A DNA stretch of 28,636 bases from an uncultured Frankiales bacterium (GCA_946479905.1 CAMLIA010000029.1:1-28636); one strand, 5' to 3'; positions 1 to 9,300 are shown, counted from the first letter of the stretch. Notes: generated by a model from the letters alone, not told the origin. A program made the numbers and translations.

Positions 1-193
1 TGCCCGGCAGCATCAGGTCGAGCAGCACCACGTCGGGCTTCTCGCGGCGGAACGCGCCGAGCGCGGCGTCGCCGTCGGAGACGAAGGCCGGCTCGAAGCC
101 CTCACCGCGCAGCACGATGCCGAGCATCTCGGCCAGGGCGGGGTCGTCGTCGACGACGAGCACCCGGGCGGTGGTGGGTCGGGCAGGCGGCAT
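1..193 (-). CDS. mtrA: MtrA-type response regulator, N-terminal part (runs off the window)
   Basis: This is the first 64 codons of an OmpR-family response regulator; the rest lies beyond the left edge. The protein starts MPPARPTTARVLVVDDDPAL, giving the acidic pocket (DDD) at residues 14-16. It ends in the VVLLDLMLPG phosphoacceptor motif, whose Asp after LL is the expected phosphorylation site. The stretch ALAEMLGIVLRGEGF is characteristic of MtrA, the regulator paired with the MtrB kinase that controls cell-wall and division genes in actinobacteria. The start is the ATG complementary to 191-193. A weak CACGAT (nAnnnT) lies six bases upstream, so a leaderless transcript is possible but unproven. 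The divergent gene at 243 begins only 49 bp away. The MtrA assignment rests on the N-terminus and the neighbourhood; another OmpR-type regulator cannot be excluded because the DNA-binding domain is not in view. Confidence 0.85.
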   Translation of the reverse strand, partial: MPPARPTTARVLVVDDDPALAEMLGIVLRGEGFEPAFVSDGDAALGAFRREKPDVVLLDLMLPG

Positions 194-242
194 GGGTCCA
201 TCGTGGCACCAGCGGGCCGTTCGGCGTGGAAGCATGGGCGGC

Positions 243-1280
243 ATGACGGAATCCGGAGGCGGCTGGGCGTCGCCCGGCGGCTGGGAGCCCCCCTCGTACC
301 CGCCGTCGTACCCGCCTGCCCACCCGCAGCCCGCCGCCGCGGTCCCCCCTCCGGTGCAGCCCGGCTGGCAGGCCTGGACGCCGATGCCTGGAGTGGTCCC
401 GCTGCGCCCGCTCGGCGTGGGGGAGCTCCTCGACGGTGGCGTGAAGATCATCCGTCGCTACCCCAAGCCGACGCTGGCGCTGTCCGCCGTCGTGTCCCTC
501 GTCGTCACGGCGATCACCATCGCCTTCGTCGTGGTCTTCCAGCAGTCCCAGACCCTCAGCACCGACACCACCGCCGGCGAGAGCTTCGGCGGCGGCTTCA
601 ACGGCGCCAGCCTCCCGGGCACGATCCTCGACTTCCTGGGCGGTGCCGTCCTCACAGGCGCCCTCGTCACCGTGGTGAGCCGCGCCGTGCTCGGCCGGCC
701 GGCGACCGTCGCCGACGCGTGGGAGGCCACCCGGCCGCGGCTGTGGGCGCTGCTCGGGATCTCGCTGCTCCGCGGCCTGATCGCCGCGGCGCCGGTCCTC
801 GTGCTCGTCGTGCTCGCCGTCCTGACCGGGCCGCTGGCGCTGCTGCTGCTGCTCGCGGTCCTGCCGTTCGAGATCTGGGCGTACACCGCGCTGTCCCTCG
901 CGCCGCCGGCGCTGGTCCTGGAGCGCATCGGGGTGCTGGCCTCGCTGCGGCGCAGCCGGGTCCTCGTCATGCGCAGCTTCTGGCGGATCCTCGGGCTGCT
1001 CCTGCTGGCCAGCCTCATCACCGGCGTCATCTCGAGCATCCTCACCATCCCGGTCGTGATCGTCGCCGAGCTGCCGCTGTTCCGCGACGGCCAGGCGACC
1101 CTCGGCGCCGGGTTCTTCGTCGCGACCGCGCTGGCGAGCGGCATCGCGCAGACGCTCGTGGCGCCCTACAGCGCCGGCCTGCGGGCGCTGCTCTACATCG
1201 ACCTGCGGATGCGCACCGAGGGGCTCGACGTGGCCCTGCAGACCGCCGCCGCGACGCCCGCGGCCTCGCCCAGCGCGTGA
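243..1280 (+). CDS. Proline-rich multi-pass membrane protein (GDPD-membrane-domain / DUF7544-like)
   Basis: A 345-residue integral membrane protein. Residues 1-50 are cytoplasmic-looking and rich in Pro, Tyr and Gly (PSYPPSYPPAHP). Then comes the family-typical entry VVPLRPLGVGELLDGG, followed by about six hydrophobic segments. The protein resembles the 'glycerophosphoryl diester phosphodiesterase membrane domain' proteins often found beside mtrA. It shows no phosphodiesterase catalytic motif, so no enzyme activity is claimed. The ATG at 243 is preferred because GGAAG (228-232) sits ten bases before it; the in-frame ATG at 234 is too close to that site. The stop overlaps the GTG of the DUF4129 gene, so it is the first gene of a translationally coupled set running to MoxR. 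It is divergent from mtrA, and a link to envelope control is inferred only from position. Confidence 0.8.
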   Translation: MTESGGGWASPGGWEPPSYPPSYPPAHPQPAAAVPPPVQPGWQAWTPMPGVVPLRPLGVGELLDGGVKIIRRYPKPTLALSAVVSLVVTAITIAFVVVFQQSQTLSTDTTAGESFGGGFNGASLPGTILDFLGGAVLTGALVTVVSRAVLGRPATVADAWEATRPRLWALLGISLLRGLIAAAPVLVLVVLAVLTGPLALLLLLAVLPFEIWAYTALSLAPPALVLERIGVLASLRRSRVLVMRSFWRILGLLLLASLITGVISSILTIPVVIVAELPLFRDGQATLGAGFFVATALASGIAQTLVAPYSAGLRALLYIDLRMRTEGLDVALQTAAATPAASPSA

Positions 1281-1900
1281 TCCCGCTCCTCGACGGCACC
1301 GGGCTGGACCGGGAGGCGGCCCAGCGCGCGGCCCGGCGCGAGCTGTCGAAGCAGGGGTACCAGGACGCGAAGCCGCCGTGGACCTACCGGGCCCTGAACT
1401 GGGTGTTCGAGCAGATCGACAAGGCGCTGTCGAAGGCCACCGAGGCCGTGCCGGGCGGCGCGCTGGGGCTGGTCCTGGTCGTGCTGCTGCTCGGTGGCCT
1501 GATCGCGCTCATCGTGTGGCGCGCCCGGCCCGCCGGGCTCGGCCGCGGTGAGCAGCCGCTGTTCGGCGGCAGCGGGACGACGACGGCCGCCGACCACCGG
1601 GCCCTGTCGGAGCAGGCGGCGGCGGCCGGCCGCTGGGCCGACGCGGTGCGGGAGCGGCTGCGGGCCGTGGCCCGGGAGCTGGAGAGCCGAGGGGTGCTGG
1701 ACCCACGACCGGGCCGCACCGCGGACGAGCTCGCGCGCGAGGCGGGCGCCGCCGTCCCCGCGGTGGCCGCCGCGCTCGTCCGGGGGGTGCGGGTCTTCGA
1801 CGACGTCTGGTACGGCGGGCGCACCGCGGACGCGGCCGGGTACGCGGTCCTCGTGGAGGTCGACGCGGCCGTCCGCGAGGCACGGCTGGCGCGCGCGTGA
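1277..1900 (+). CDS. DUF4129 domain membrane protein
   Basis: A 207-residue single-pass membrane protein. Residues 1-60 are polar, residues 61-81 form one transmembrane helix (ALGLVLVVLLLGGLIALIV), and the C-terminal half matches the DUF4129 pattern. The diagnostic stretch is ADAVRERLRAVARELESRG, then LDPRPGRTADELA, at about 121-153. In many bacteria DUF4129 is fused to the C-terminus of transglutaminase-like membrane proteins encoded with MoxR and DUF58; here it stands alone. No catalytic motif is visible. The GTG start at 1277 overlaps the upstream TGA (GTGA), and its own stop overlaps the next GTG in the same way. It probably acts in a membrane assembly with the DUF4350, MoxR and DUF58 products, but this is inferred from the conserved gene order. 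Confidence 0.85.
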   Translation: MIPLLDGTGLDREAAQRAARRELSKQGYQDAKPPWTYRALNWVFEQIDKALSKATEAVPGGALGLVLVVLLLGGLIALIVWRARPAGLGRGEQPLFGGSGTTTAADHRALSEQAAAAGRWADAVRERLRAVARELESRGVLDPRPGRTADELAREAGAAVPAVAAALVRGVRVFDDVWYGGRTADAAGYAVLVEVDAAVREARLARA

Positions 1901-3053
1901 GCCTGCTCGCCGACGCCCCCGTCGTACCGCCCGCCAGCGCGACGACCGTGACCCCACGGGCCTGGCTGCGCCGCAACCGCGGGCTGCTGCTGCTCGCCCT
2001 CGGGCTGCTCGTGGCGCTGCTGCTGCTCGTCCTCACCACCGGTGTCGGGCGCAGCGGCTCGCTCGACCCGGAGTCCTACGAGCCGTCGGGAGGGCGCGCG
2101 CTGGCGACGCTGCTGCGCGACCAGGGGGTGCAGGTGCAGCGGACCGGCGACGTCCCGGCGACGCTGGCCGACCTCCCCCACGACGCGACCGTCTTCGTGA
2201 CGAACCCGTCGCTGCTCACCGACCTCGAGGTGAGCGACCTGCAGGGCGCGGGCGTGCTGCTCGTGCTCGCGGGCGCGGACCCCGGCACCGTGGGGACACT
2301 GGGCGTCGACACTCAGGTGGGCGGCCTGGTGCGGGAGCAGGACCGCGACCCGGGCTGCGGCTACGGCCCGGCGGTGGCGGCTGCGACCGTGCGCACGGGC
2401 GGGTTCCGCTACGACGGGTCCGACCCGCACGCGCAGCGCTGCTACGACGGCACCCTCGTGCACCTCCCGGACCAGGGCCTGGTGCTGCTGGGCAGCGGCA
2501 AGGTGCTGAGCAACGCCCGCCTCGGGGACCAGGGCGACGCCGAGCTCGGGCTGCGGCTGCTCGGCTCGGGCGGCACGGTCCGTTGGCTGGTGCCTGACCC
2601 CAACCGGCCGGTCGAGGGCGACCGCAAGGTGACGAGCTTCGGTGAGCTGCTGCCGCGCTGGGTGGGCGCCGCGGAGCGGTGGCTGCTGGTCGTGGCCGTC
2701 GTCCTGATCGGCTGGCGCGGCCGGCGGCTGGGCCGGGTCGTGCCGGAACCGCTGCCGGTCGTGGTGCGGGCGGCGGAGACGGTGGAGGGCCGGGGCCGGC
2801 TCTACCGTGCGGCCGGAGCGCGCGGCACCGCCGCCGAGGCGCTGCGGAGCGGGTGCCGGGACCGGCTGGCCCGCCGGCTCGGGGGCGGCAGGCACCCCGC
2901 GCCCGACGCCCTCGTCGAGCTCGTCGCGCGCCGCACCGGTCGCGCGGCCAGGGACGTCGAGGCCCTGCTGTACGGTCCCCCACCTGCGGACGACAGCGAG
3001 CTCGTGCCCCTCACCCACGACCTCGACGCGCTGATCCAGGAGGTGTCTGGCTC

Positions 3054-3057
<4 letters not shown>
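1897..3057 (+). CDS. DUF4350 domain membrane protein
   Basis: A 386-residue protein with a transmembrane helix at about 29-48, preceded by a basic RAWLRRNRG stretch (cytoplasmic N-terminus). An extracytoplasmic DUF4350 core follows at about 55-240, with the family-like SYEPSGGRALATLLRDQGV and the FVTNPSLLTD segment. A second hydrophobic segment lies near 260-275, then a cytoplasmic C-terminal tail of about 110 residues with Arg-rich helices. DUF4350 domains have a GATase/ThuA-like fold, but function is unknown and no catalytic triad can be assigned. The core carries a cysteine pair (near DPGCGYG and AQRCYDG), which could form a disulfide if exported. It is coupled by GTGA overlaps to DUF4129 upstream and MoxR downstream. 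The order DUF4129-DUF4350-MoxR-DUF58 is a recurrent actinobacterial arrangement. Confidence 0.85.
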
Positions 3058-4031
<974 letters not shown>

Positions 4032-4045
4032 GCGGGCAGGTCGGC

Positions 4046-5338
4046 ATGGCGATCACGGGCCGGGCCGCGTTGCTGGCGCTGCTCGGCCTGCTGCCCGTCA
4101 TCGCGTCCCCGCACCTCGCCACCGGGCTGGTCGCCGGTGCGGTGCTGCTCGTCGTGCTCGCCCTGGACGCGCTGCTCGCTGCTCCCGTCACCGGACTTCG
4201 GCTGAGCCGCTCGGGAGGCACCGCGTGCCGGCTCGGTGAGACGGTCGAGGTGCAGCTGTCGGTCGTCAACGCCACCGGCCGCCGGTTGCGCGGCGTGCTG
4301 CGCGACGCGTGGGTGCCGTCGGCGGGCGCCACGCCCCGGGTGCAGCCGCTCGCGATCCCGCCCGGCGAGCGGCGCGTCCTGACGACGACGCTGCGGCCCA
4401 CGCGCCGCGGGGACCGCCACCCCGACCGGGTGACGGTACGGGCCCTGGGACCGCTCGGACTGGCTGCCCGGCAGGGCCGGCACGAGGTCCCGTGGCGGGT
4501 GCGGGTGCAGCCGCCCTTCACCTCGCGCAAGTTCCTTCCCGAGAAGCTCGACAAGCTCCGGCAGCTCGACGGGCAGCTGCTCGCGCGCACCCGCGGGCAG
4601 GGCAGTGAGTTCGACTCGCTGAGGGAGTACGTCGACGGCGACGACGTCCGGTCCATCGACTGGCGGGCGACGGCCCGCAAGGCCGACGTGGTGGTCCGCA
4701 CCTGGCGCCCCGAGCGCGACCGCCGGCTGCTGCTCGTGGTCGACACCGGCCGCACGTCGGCGGCTCGCCTCGGGGACGCGCCGCGGCTCGACCTGGCCCT
4801 CGACGCCGCGCTGCTGCTGGGCGCCCTCGCGTCCCGCGCCGGTGACCGTGTCGACCTGCTCGCCCTCGACCGCGAGGTGCGCGGCGCGGTGGAGGGAGCC
4901 GGCCGCGAGGAGCTGCTCGCCCGGATGGTCGACACCATGGCGCTGCTCGAGCCGGCGCTCGTCGAGACCGACAGCCGCCGACTGGTGTCCGAGGTGCTGC
5001 GACGCAGCCGCCGGCGCTCACTGGTCGTGCTGTTCACGGCCCTGGACGACGCCCCGCTGCGCGAGGGACTGCTCCCCGTGCTGTCCTCGCTGACCAGTCG
5101 GCACACGGTGCTGCTCGCCAGCGTCGGCGACGCCCGCATCGAGGAGCTCGCCGCCGGCCGGGCCGACGTGGACGCCGTCTACGCGGCCGCGGCGGCCGAG
5201 CGGGCCCGGGCCGACCGGCGCGCGCTGACCGCCGAGCTGCGCCGCCGGGGCGTGGAGGTCATCGACGCCGCACCGGACGTGTTCGCCTCCAAGGTCGCCG
5301 ACGCCTACCTCGGCCTGAAGGCCGCCGGCCGCCTCTGA
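4046..5338 (+). CDS. DUF58 domain protein (MoxR partner)
   Basis: A 430-residue DUF58 protein. Two hydrophobic segments occupy residues 6-45, followed by a beta-rich region at about 50-155. The DUF58 signature GSEFDSLREYVDGDDVRSID and WRATAR lie at about 187-210. A vWA-like domain follows, with VVDTGRTSA at about 231-239. The canonical MIDAS DxSxS is replaced by DTGRT, so metal binding may be altered, as is common in DUF58. The start is the ATG at 4046, 14 bp after the moxR stop and preceded by GGCGGGCAGG. It is the only gene in this plus-strand set without a four-base overlap. It is expected to be the membrane-anchored partner of the MoxR ATPase. It converges with the SpoIIM-like gene; the two stops are 8 bp apart inside a hairpin. 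Confidence 0.93.
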   Translation: MAITGRAALLALLGLLPVIASPHLATGLVAGAVLLVVLALDALLAAPVTGLRLSRSGGTACRLGETVEVQLSVVNATGRRLRGVLRDAWVPSAGATPRVQPLAIPPGERRVLTTTLRPTRRGDRHPDRVTVRALGPLGLAARQGRHEVPWRVRVQPPFTSRKFLPEKLDKLRQLDGQLLARTRGQGSEFDSLREYVDGDDVRSIDWRATARKADVVVRTWRPERDRRLLLVVDTGRTSAARLGDAPRLDLALDAALLLGALASRAGDRVDLLALDREVRGAVEGAGREELLARMVDTMALLEPALVETDSRRLVSEVLRRSRRRSLVVLFTALDDAPLREGLLPVLSSLTSRHTVLLASVGDARIEELAAGRADVDAVYAAAAAERARADRRALTAELRRRGVEVIDAAPDVFASKVADAYLGLKAAGRL

Positions 5339-5357
5339 CCCCGCGGTCAGCCGGCGG
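5329..5357. terminator. Bidirectional hairpin between the convergent DUF58 and SpoIIM genes
   Basis: CTGACC-CCGC-GGTCAG (5335-5350) is a perfect 6-bp stem with a four-base loop. It can be lengthened by CCGCC/GGCGG (5329-5333/5353-5357) across small bulges. Both stop codons (5336-5338 plus, 5347-5349 minus) lie in the stem. There is no T-tract, as is usual for high-GC actinobacterial terminators, so the terminator role is inferred. Confidence 0.5.
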
Positions 5358-6357
5358 TGGGGAGGTAGTCGCCGCGGCGCTCGAGGTCGAGGTCGCCGGT
5401 GACGCCCGCACGCACCGCCCGTCGGCCCAGGACGAACACGACCCACAGGAAGCCGCACTCGACGGCGGCGCCGACGGCGATGCGGGCCCACGTCGGCAGG
5501 CCGCTCGGGGTGACGAAGGCCTCGAGGACGCCGCTGACGAGCAGCATCAGGGTGGTGCCCACCGCGCCCACGACGGTGGCCCGGCCCTCCTCCGCGAGCG
5601 CCTGCGCGCGGGTGCGCCGTCCGGGGTCCACGACGGTCCAGCCCAGCCGAAGGCCGAGGCCGGCGGACACGAAGATGGTGGTCAGCTCGAGCAGCCCGTG
5701 CGGCAGGATCAGCCCGAAGAACAGGCCGGTCCGGTCGCCCGCGATCATGAAGGAGCCGCTGACCGCGACGTTGAGGGCGTTCTGGTAGAGCAGGAAGACC
5801 ACGGGGACCCCCAGCAGCAGCCCGCTGGCGATCGTCATGCCCGCGATGAGCGCGTTGTTGGTGAACACCTTCGCCGCGAAGTCCTGGGCAGGCGCCTGGC
5901 TGTAGTAGTCCTGGAAGTCGTGGTTGACGAGCTGCTCGACCTGGTCCGGCGTGGCGATCTGGCCGCGGGCGTCGGGATGGGTGAGCAGGAAGGCCGTCCA
6001 GGCGACGGCGACCAGCAGGAAGAACGCCGTCGTGCCGGCCCACCACCACCGGGCCCGGTACAGCACGGCCGGGAAGTCGACCGTGAGGAAGCGGGCGACG
6101 TCGCGCAGGCTGCCCTTGCGGCTGCCCGTCACGGCGCTGCGCCCGCGCGCGACCAGCGACGACAGCCGCCCCACCAGCACCGGGTCGCCACCGCTGCTCT
6201 GGATCACCGACAGGTGGGTCGCCGTGCTCTGGTAGAGCGCGACCAGCTCGTCGACCTCGGCGCCTGTCAGCCGGCGCGGCGCGGACGAGCGGCGGATCAG
6301 CTGCTCCAGCCGCGCCCACTCCCCGCCGTGCCGGGAGACGAACACGTCGAGGTCCAC
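5347..6357 (-). CDS. Stage II sporulation protein M (SpoIIM)-like membrane protein
   Basis: A 336-residue SpoIIM-family (DUF95) membrane protein. The soluble N-terminus starts MDLDVFVSRHGGEWARLEQL and contains the conserved ELVALYQSTATHLSVIQSS helix (about 37-56). The first transmembrane helix is at about 104-125, followed by an extracytoplasmic loop and about four more helices to residue 325. The SpoIIM hallmark region, with NNALIAGMTIASG and the HGLLELTTIFVSAGLGL segment, is present. In sporulating Firmicutes SpoIIM acts in engulfment. In actinobacteria homologues sit beside RDD, DUF58 and MoxR genes and have an unassigned envelope role, so sporulation should not be assumed. It is convergent with DUF58 and divergent from the RDD gene, with 47 bp between their starts. 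Confidence 0.92.
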   Translation of the reverse strand: MDLDVFVSRHGGEWARLEQLIRRSSAPRRLTGAEVDELVALYQSTATHLSVIQSSGGDPVLVGRLSSLVARGRSAVTGSRKGSLRDVARFLTVDFPAVLYRARWWWAGTTAFFLLVAVAWTAFLLTHPDARGQIATPDQVEQLVNHDFQDYYSQAPAQDFAAKVFTNNALIAGMTIASGLLLGVPVVFLLYQNALNVAVSGSFMIAGDRTGLFFGLILPHGLLELTTIFVSAGLGLRLGWTVVDPGRRTRAQALAEEGRATVVGAVGTTLMLLVSGVLEAFVTPSGLPTWARIAVGAAVECGFLWVVFVLGRRAVRAGVTGDLDLERRGDYLPTAG

Positions 6358-6404
6358 GACACGGCAGACTAGGTGCTCGGCCGCATCCGGAAGGGGATCG
6401 TCAG

Positions 6405-7241
6405 GTGTCTGCGCTGGTGACCGGCGAGGCCGTCGCGCTCGACCTGCGCGAGGCGGCGCTGCCGTCCCGGATGCTGGCCGCCCTGATCGACGGCGCCGTG
6501 CAGCTCGCCGCCCTGCTGGCCCTGCTGCTCCTGGTCGGCTTCGTGGGGATGGCCAACGAGGCGGCCGGCACCGCGGAGGTCCTCGTCATCGTCGTCGGGG
6601 TCGGCCTCGGCTATCCCGTGCTGTCGGAGACGCTCTGGCACGGCCGGACGCTCGGGAAGGCCGCCCTCGGGCTCAGGGTGGTCCGCGACGACGCAGGGCC
6701 CATCGGCTTCCGGCAGGCCTTCGTGCGCGGGCTGGTCGGCTTCGTCGTCGAGCGGCCAGGCATGACGTTCTACAGCGCCGGCGTCTTCGCGATGCTGCTG
6801 AGCAGCAGGGGCAAGCGGCTCGGCGACCTGGCCGCCGGGACGGTGGTCGTGCAGGAGCGGGTGAGCGGCTCCCACACCTTCGTCGCCGTGATGCCGCCGC
6901 CGCTGGCGGCGTGGGCCCAGTCGCTCGACCTGTCGCGACTGCCCGACGACCTCGCGCTCTCGGTCCGGGCCTTCCTCGCCCGCGCACCGCGGATGAGCGA
7001 CGCCGCGCGCGCCGACCTCGGCAGCCGGCTGACGTCCGCGGTCGGGTCGGTCACGGCTCCCCCACCCCCACCGGGCACGCCCGGCTGGGCGTACCTCACC
7101 GCCGTGCTCGCCGAGCGACGGCGCCGGGCCGAGCTCGCCGTCGCACCCGTGGCGTCGCACGCCGCCCCACCCCCGCCACCGCTCCCGCCGCCGGCCCCAC
7201 CGGCCCCACCGGTCGAGGGCGGGTTCCAGCTGCCCGGCTGA
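6405..7241 (+). CDS. RDD family membrane protein
   Basis: A 278-residue RDD-domain protein. It begins MSALVTGEAVALDLREAALP and then shows the RDD core: SRMLAALIDGAVQLAALLAL (Arg22 and Asp29 are the conserved pair). A second helix follows, then GRTLGKAALGLRVV, another hydrophobic segment, and SSRGKRLGDLAAGTVVV. Residues after about 150 form a cytoplasmic-looking tail ending in a proline run (APPPPPLPPPAPPAPP), unusual for the short RDD family and possibly a protein-protein contact. The start is GTG at 6405, preceded by GGAAGGGGA at 6390-6398. RDD genes recur next to SpoIIM, DUF58 and MoxR genes in actinobacteria, forming one functional neighbourhood with opposite orientations. Some RDD proteins have been linked to ion antiport, but nothing here proves it. 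Confidence 0.92.
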   Translation: MSALVTGEAVALDLREAALPSRMLAALIDGAVQLAALLALLLLVGFVGMANEAAGTAEVLVIVVGVGLGYPVLSETLWHGRTLGKAALGLRVVRDDAGPIGFRQAFVRGLVGFVVERPGMTFYSAGVFAMLLSSRGKRLGDLAAGTVVVQERVSGSHTFVAVMPPPLAAWAQSLDLSRLPDDLALSVRAFLARAPRMSDAARADLGSRLTSAVGSVTAPPPPPGTPGWAYLTAVLAERRRRAELAVAPVASHAAPPPPPLPPPAPPAPPVEGGFQLPG

Positions 7242-7245
7242 CGCC

Positions 7246-7251
7246 TAGGGT
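7246..7251 (+). promoter_or_regulatory. Candidate -10 element for the TetR gene
   Basis: TAGGGT fits the actinobacterial TAnnnT -10 pattern and lies 29 bp upstream of the tetR GTG. The -35 region (GTTCCA/TTCCAG) is weak. No copy of the GTAAGT half-site seen downstream is present here, so autoregulation through that site is not supported. Confidence 0.35.
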
Positions 7252-7280
7252 GTCCGCCGGAAGCCAGAGAGGGGTACGAC

Positions 7281-7898
7281 GTGCCTGCCCGCCCGCTGTC
7301 GCGTGACCGCGTCCTCAAGGCGGCCTTCGCCATCGCCGACAAGCGCGGGCTCGAGGCCGTCACCATGCGCAGCGTCGCGGCCCGGCTCAACGTCGAGGCG
7401 ATGTCGCTCTACAACCACGTCCCGAGCAAGAAGGCGATGCTCAACGGGCTCGTCGACATGCTCATCCAGGTCGCCGACCTGCCGACCGGCGAGGTCACGG
7501 CGGAGGAGTGGGTCAGGGGCTGCGCCCAGGGACTGCGCCTGCTGGCCCAGCAGCACCCCCGGCTGGTGGGGCTGCTCTCCACCCGTCCGGTGCCGCTCGA
7601 CGACCCCGAGTCGGCCAAGCCGTTCGAGGCCGGGATCGCCGCCTTCACCCGGGCCGGCAGGAGCGTCCCGGAGAGCTTCGCCGCCGTGCAAGCGGTGTCG
7701 CTGGCCCTGCTCGCGATGACACAGCTCGAGGCCACGTTCGTGCTCCAGCACGGCGAGGGCGACGGCGACGAGACCGGGATCGCCGCACTGCCCCCCGAGG
7801 AGTTCCCGCTGCTGCACGAGGTGCTCGTCGCGCCCGCCGGGCTCGACGAGTTCTGGCAGACCCTCGTGGACGGGCTGGTGCGCGGCCTCACCGCTTGA
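7281..7898 (+). CDS. TetR/AcrR family transcriptional regulator (TetR_C type)
   Basis: A 205-residue repressor. The N-terminal DNA-binding domain is clear: LSRDRVLKAAFAIADKRGLE, then the helix-turn-helix VTMRSVAARLNVEAMSLYNH at about 28-47 and VPSKKAMLNGLVDMLI. This N-terminus, with MSLYNHVPSK, is the form found in regulators with a TetR_C (tetracycline-repressor-like) C-terminal ligand domain. Residues 60-205 fit that domain, but the ligand cannot be read. The GTG start at 7281 is preceded by GAGAGGGG at 7267-7274. The gene ends 51 bp before the serine hydrolase gene, and the gap carries several palindromic half-sites placed over that gene's promoter. It therefore most likely represses the hydrolase. 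Confidence 0.93.
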   Translation: MPARPLSRDRVLKAAFAIADKRGLEAVTMRSVAARLNVEAMSLYNHVPSKKAMLNGLVDMLIQVADLPTGEVTAEEWVRGCAQGLRLLAQQHPRLVGLLSTRPVPLDDPESAKPFEAGIAAFTRAGRSVPESFAAVQAVSLALLAMTQLEATFVLQHGEGDGDETGIAALPPEEFPLLHEVLVAPAGLDEFWQTLVDGLVRGLTA

Positions 7899-7923
7899 CA
7901 CGGCTTACGTTGTAAGTCAGACT
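7895..7923 (+). promoter_or_regulatory. Promoter of the serine hydrolase gene
   Basis: TTGACA (7895-7900) is a consensus -35. After 17 bp comes CAGACT (7918-7923), a degenerate -10 of the nAnnnT type. The predicted start of transcription near 7930 leaves a leader of about 20 bases with a strong Shine-Dalgarno (TAAGGAGGT, 7935-7943) seven bases before the ATG. The -35 overlaps the last codons of tetR. Confidence 0.6.
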
Positions 7924-7935
7924 TACGACGTAAGT
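7904..7935. promoter_or_regulatory. Palindromic operator array, likely TetR-type
   Basis: Four half-sites alternate in orientation: CTTAC (7904-7908), GTAAGT (7912-7917), ACTTAC (7921-7926) and GTAAGT (7930-7935). They form three overlapping palindromes: CTTAC-GTT-GTAAG, GTAAGT-CAG-ACTTAC and ACTTAC-GAC-GTAAGT. The array lies between the -35 and -10 and over the expected transcription start, the position expected for a repressor. The TetR-family gene immediately upstream is the natural candidate binder. The palindromes are seen directly; the binder is inferred. Confidence 0.75.
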
Positions 7936-7949
7936 AAGGAGGTGGGGTC

Positions 7950-9299
7950 ATGGTGTCCCTGCAGGAGAAGCTCACCGAGCTGGCCACGGAGCTCGCCGTC
8001 CCCGGCGTCGTCGCCGGCATCGTGCACGGCGACCGCACCGAGATCGCGGTGCACGGCGTGACCAACCTCGAGCACCCGCTGCCGGTGGACGAGGGCACGC
8101 TGTTCCAGTTCGGCTCGACCGGCAAGACCATCACGGCGACCGCCCTGATGATCCTCGCGGAGAAGGGACTCGTGGAACTCGAGGCCCCGGTCCGGACCTA
8201 CCTCCCCGAGCTCGTCCTCAGTGACGAGGACGTGGCCGCCAAGGTCACCGTCCTGCAGCTGCTCAACCACACCGCCGGGTGGATGGGTGACGTCTTCCTC
8301 GACACCGGCGACGGTGACGACGCGCTGGAGAAGTACGTCGCGCACATGGCCACGCTCGCGCAGGTGAACCCCCTCGGCGACAGCGTCTCCTACAACAACG
8401 CCTCGCTGTCGCTCGCCGGGCACGTCGTCGCCCGCGTCCACGGCACGACCTACGAGCAGGCGATCCGCGAGCTGGTCCTCGAGCCGCTCGGGCTGAAGCA
8501 CACCTACGGCTTCGGCAAGGAGATCATGACGATGCGCTTCGCCTCGGGCCACACGCGCCACGAGGACGGCACCCTCACCGTGACCCGGCCGTGGGCGATC
8601 CCGCGGTCGGCCACGCCGGCCGGCGGCTGGACCGCCACCGTCGGCGACCAGCTCGAGTGGGCCCGCTTCCACCTCGGGAGGTTCGGTGACGAGGTGCTCA
8701 GCGCCGCGGCGCGCAAGCGCATGCAGGAGCCGACGGTGGCCATGCCGGGCTCGGCGCTCGGTGACGCGGTCGGCATCTCGTGGCTGCTCGCGGAGCTCGA
8801 CGGCGCCCACCTCGTCGGCCACGGCGGGACGACGCACGGCCAGCACTCCGACTTCGTCATGGTCCCGGACCAGGACTTCGCGTTCGTCTGCATGACCAAC
8901 AGCGGCCCCAACGGCGCGGAGCTGCACGGCAAGCTGCGCGCCTGGGCGCTCGAGGCCGCGCTCGGTCTCACGACCGCCGAGCCGGAGCTCGCCGACGTCA
9001 CGGACGAGGACCTCGCCTGCTACGCCGGCACCTACGTGACCTCAGCCGCGACCGTCGACATCGCGGTGGCGGGCGGGCAGCTGCTGGCCAGGTCCACCAT
9101 CACCGACCCGGCCCTCATCACCGAGGGCGAGTCGGCCGAGCAACCGGCGGTCCCGCTGGCCATCGTCGTCGGTGACGGGGACAAGTACGTCGTCCCCGAC
9201 GGCGACGGCAAGGGGATGAAGGGCTACTTCAGCCGCGGTGCGGACGGCAGCGTCAACGGATTCCACTTCGGTGGCCGCTACATGGCCCGGCAGGCCTGA
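7950..9299 (+). CDS. Serine hydrolase, beta-lactamase class C / CubicO-like
   Basis: A 449-residue penicillin-binding-fold serine hydrolase. The three active-site elements are visible: S56-T-G-K59 (SxxK nucleophile and base, in QFGSTGKT), Y148-N-N150 (YxN, in SYNNASLS), and H291-G-G293 in place of the KTG triad. The family motif LLNHTAGW occurs near 105-111. No signal peptide is evident, so it is predicted to be cytoplasmic, unlike secreted class C beta-lactamases. A C-terminal beta-rich domain of about 120 residues (from EPELADVTDEDLACYAGTYV) resembles the DUF3471-type tail of esterase and D-aminopeptidase relatives. Substrate is unknown; an esterase, amidase or peptidase role is as likely as beta-lactam hydrolysis. 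The ATG at 7950 follows a near-perfect AAGGAGGT, and regulation by the upstream TetR protein is strongly suggested. Confidence 0.9.
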   Translation: MVSLQEKLTELATELAVPGVVAGIVHGDRTEIAVHGVTNLEHPLPVDEGTLFQFGSTGKTITATALMILAEKGLVELEAPVRTYLPELVLSDEDVAAKVTVLQLLNHTAGWMGDVFLDTGDGDDALEKYVAHMATLAQVNPLGDSVSYNNASLSLAGHVVARVHGTTYEQAIRELVLEPLGLKHTYGFGKEIMTMRFASGHTRHEDGTLTVTRPWAIPRSATPAGGWTATVGDQLEWARFHLGRFGDEVLSAAARKRMQEPTVAMPGSALGDAVGISWLLAELDGAHLVGHGGTTHGQHSDFVMVPDQDFAFVCMTNSGPNGAELHGKLRAWALEAALGLTTAEPELADVTDEDLACYAGTYVTSAATVDIAVAGGQLLARSTITDPALITEGESAEQPAVPLAIVVGDGDKYVVPDGDGKGMKGYFSRGADGSVNGFHFGGRYMARQA

Positions 9300-9300
9300 C

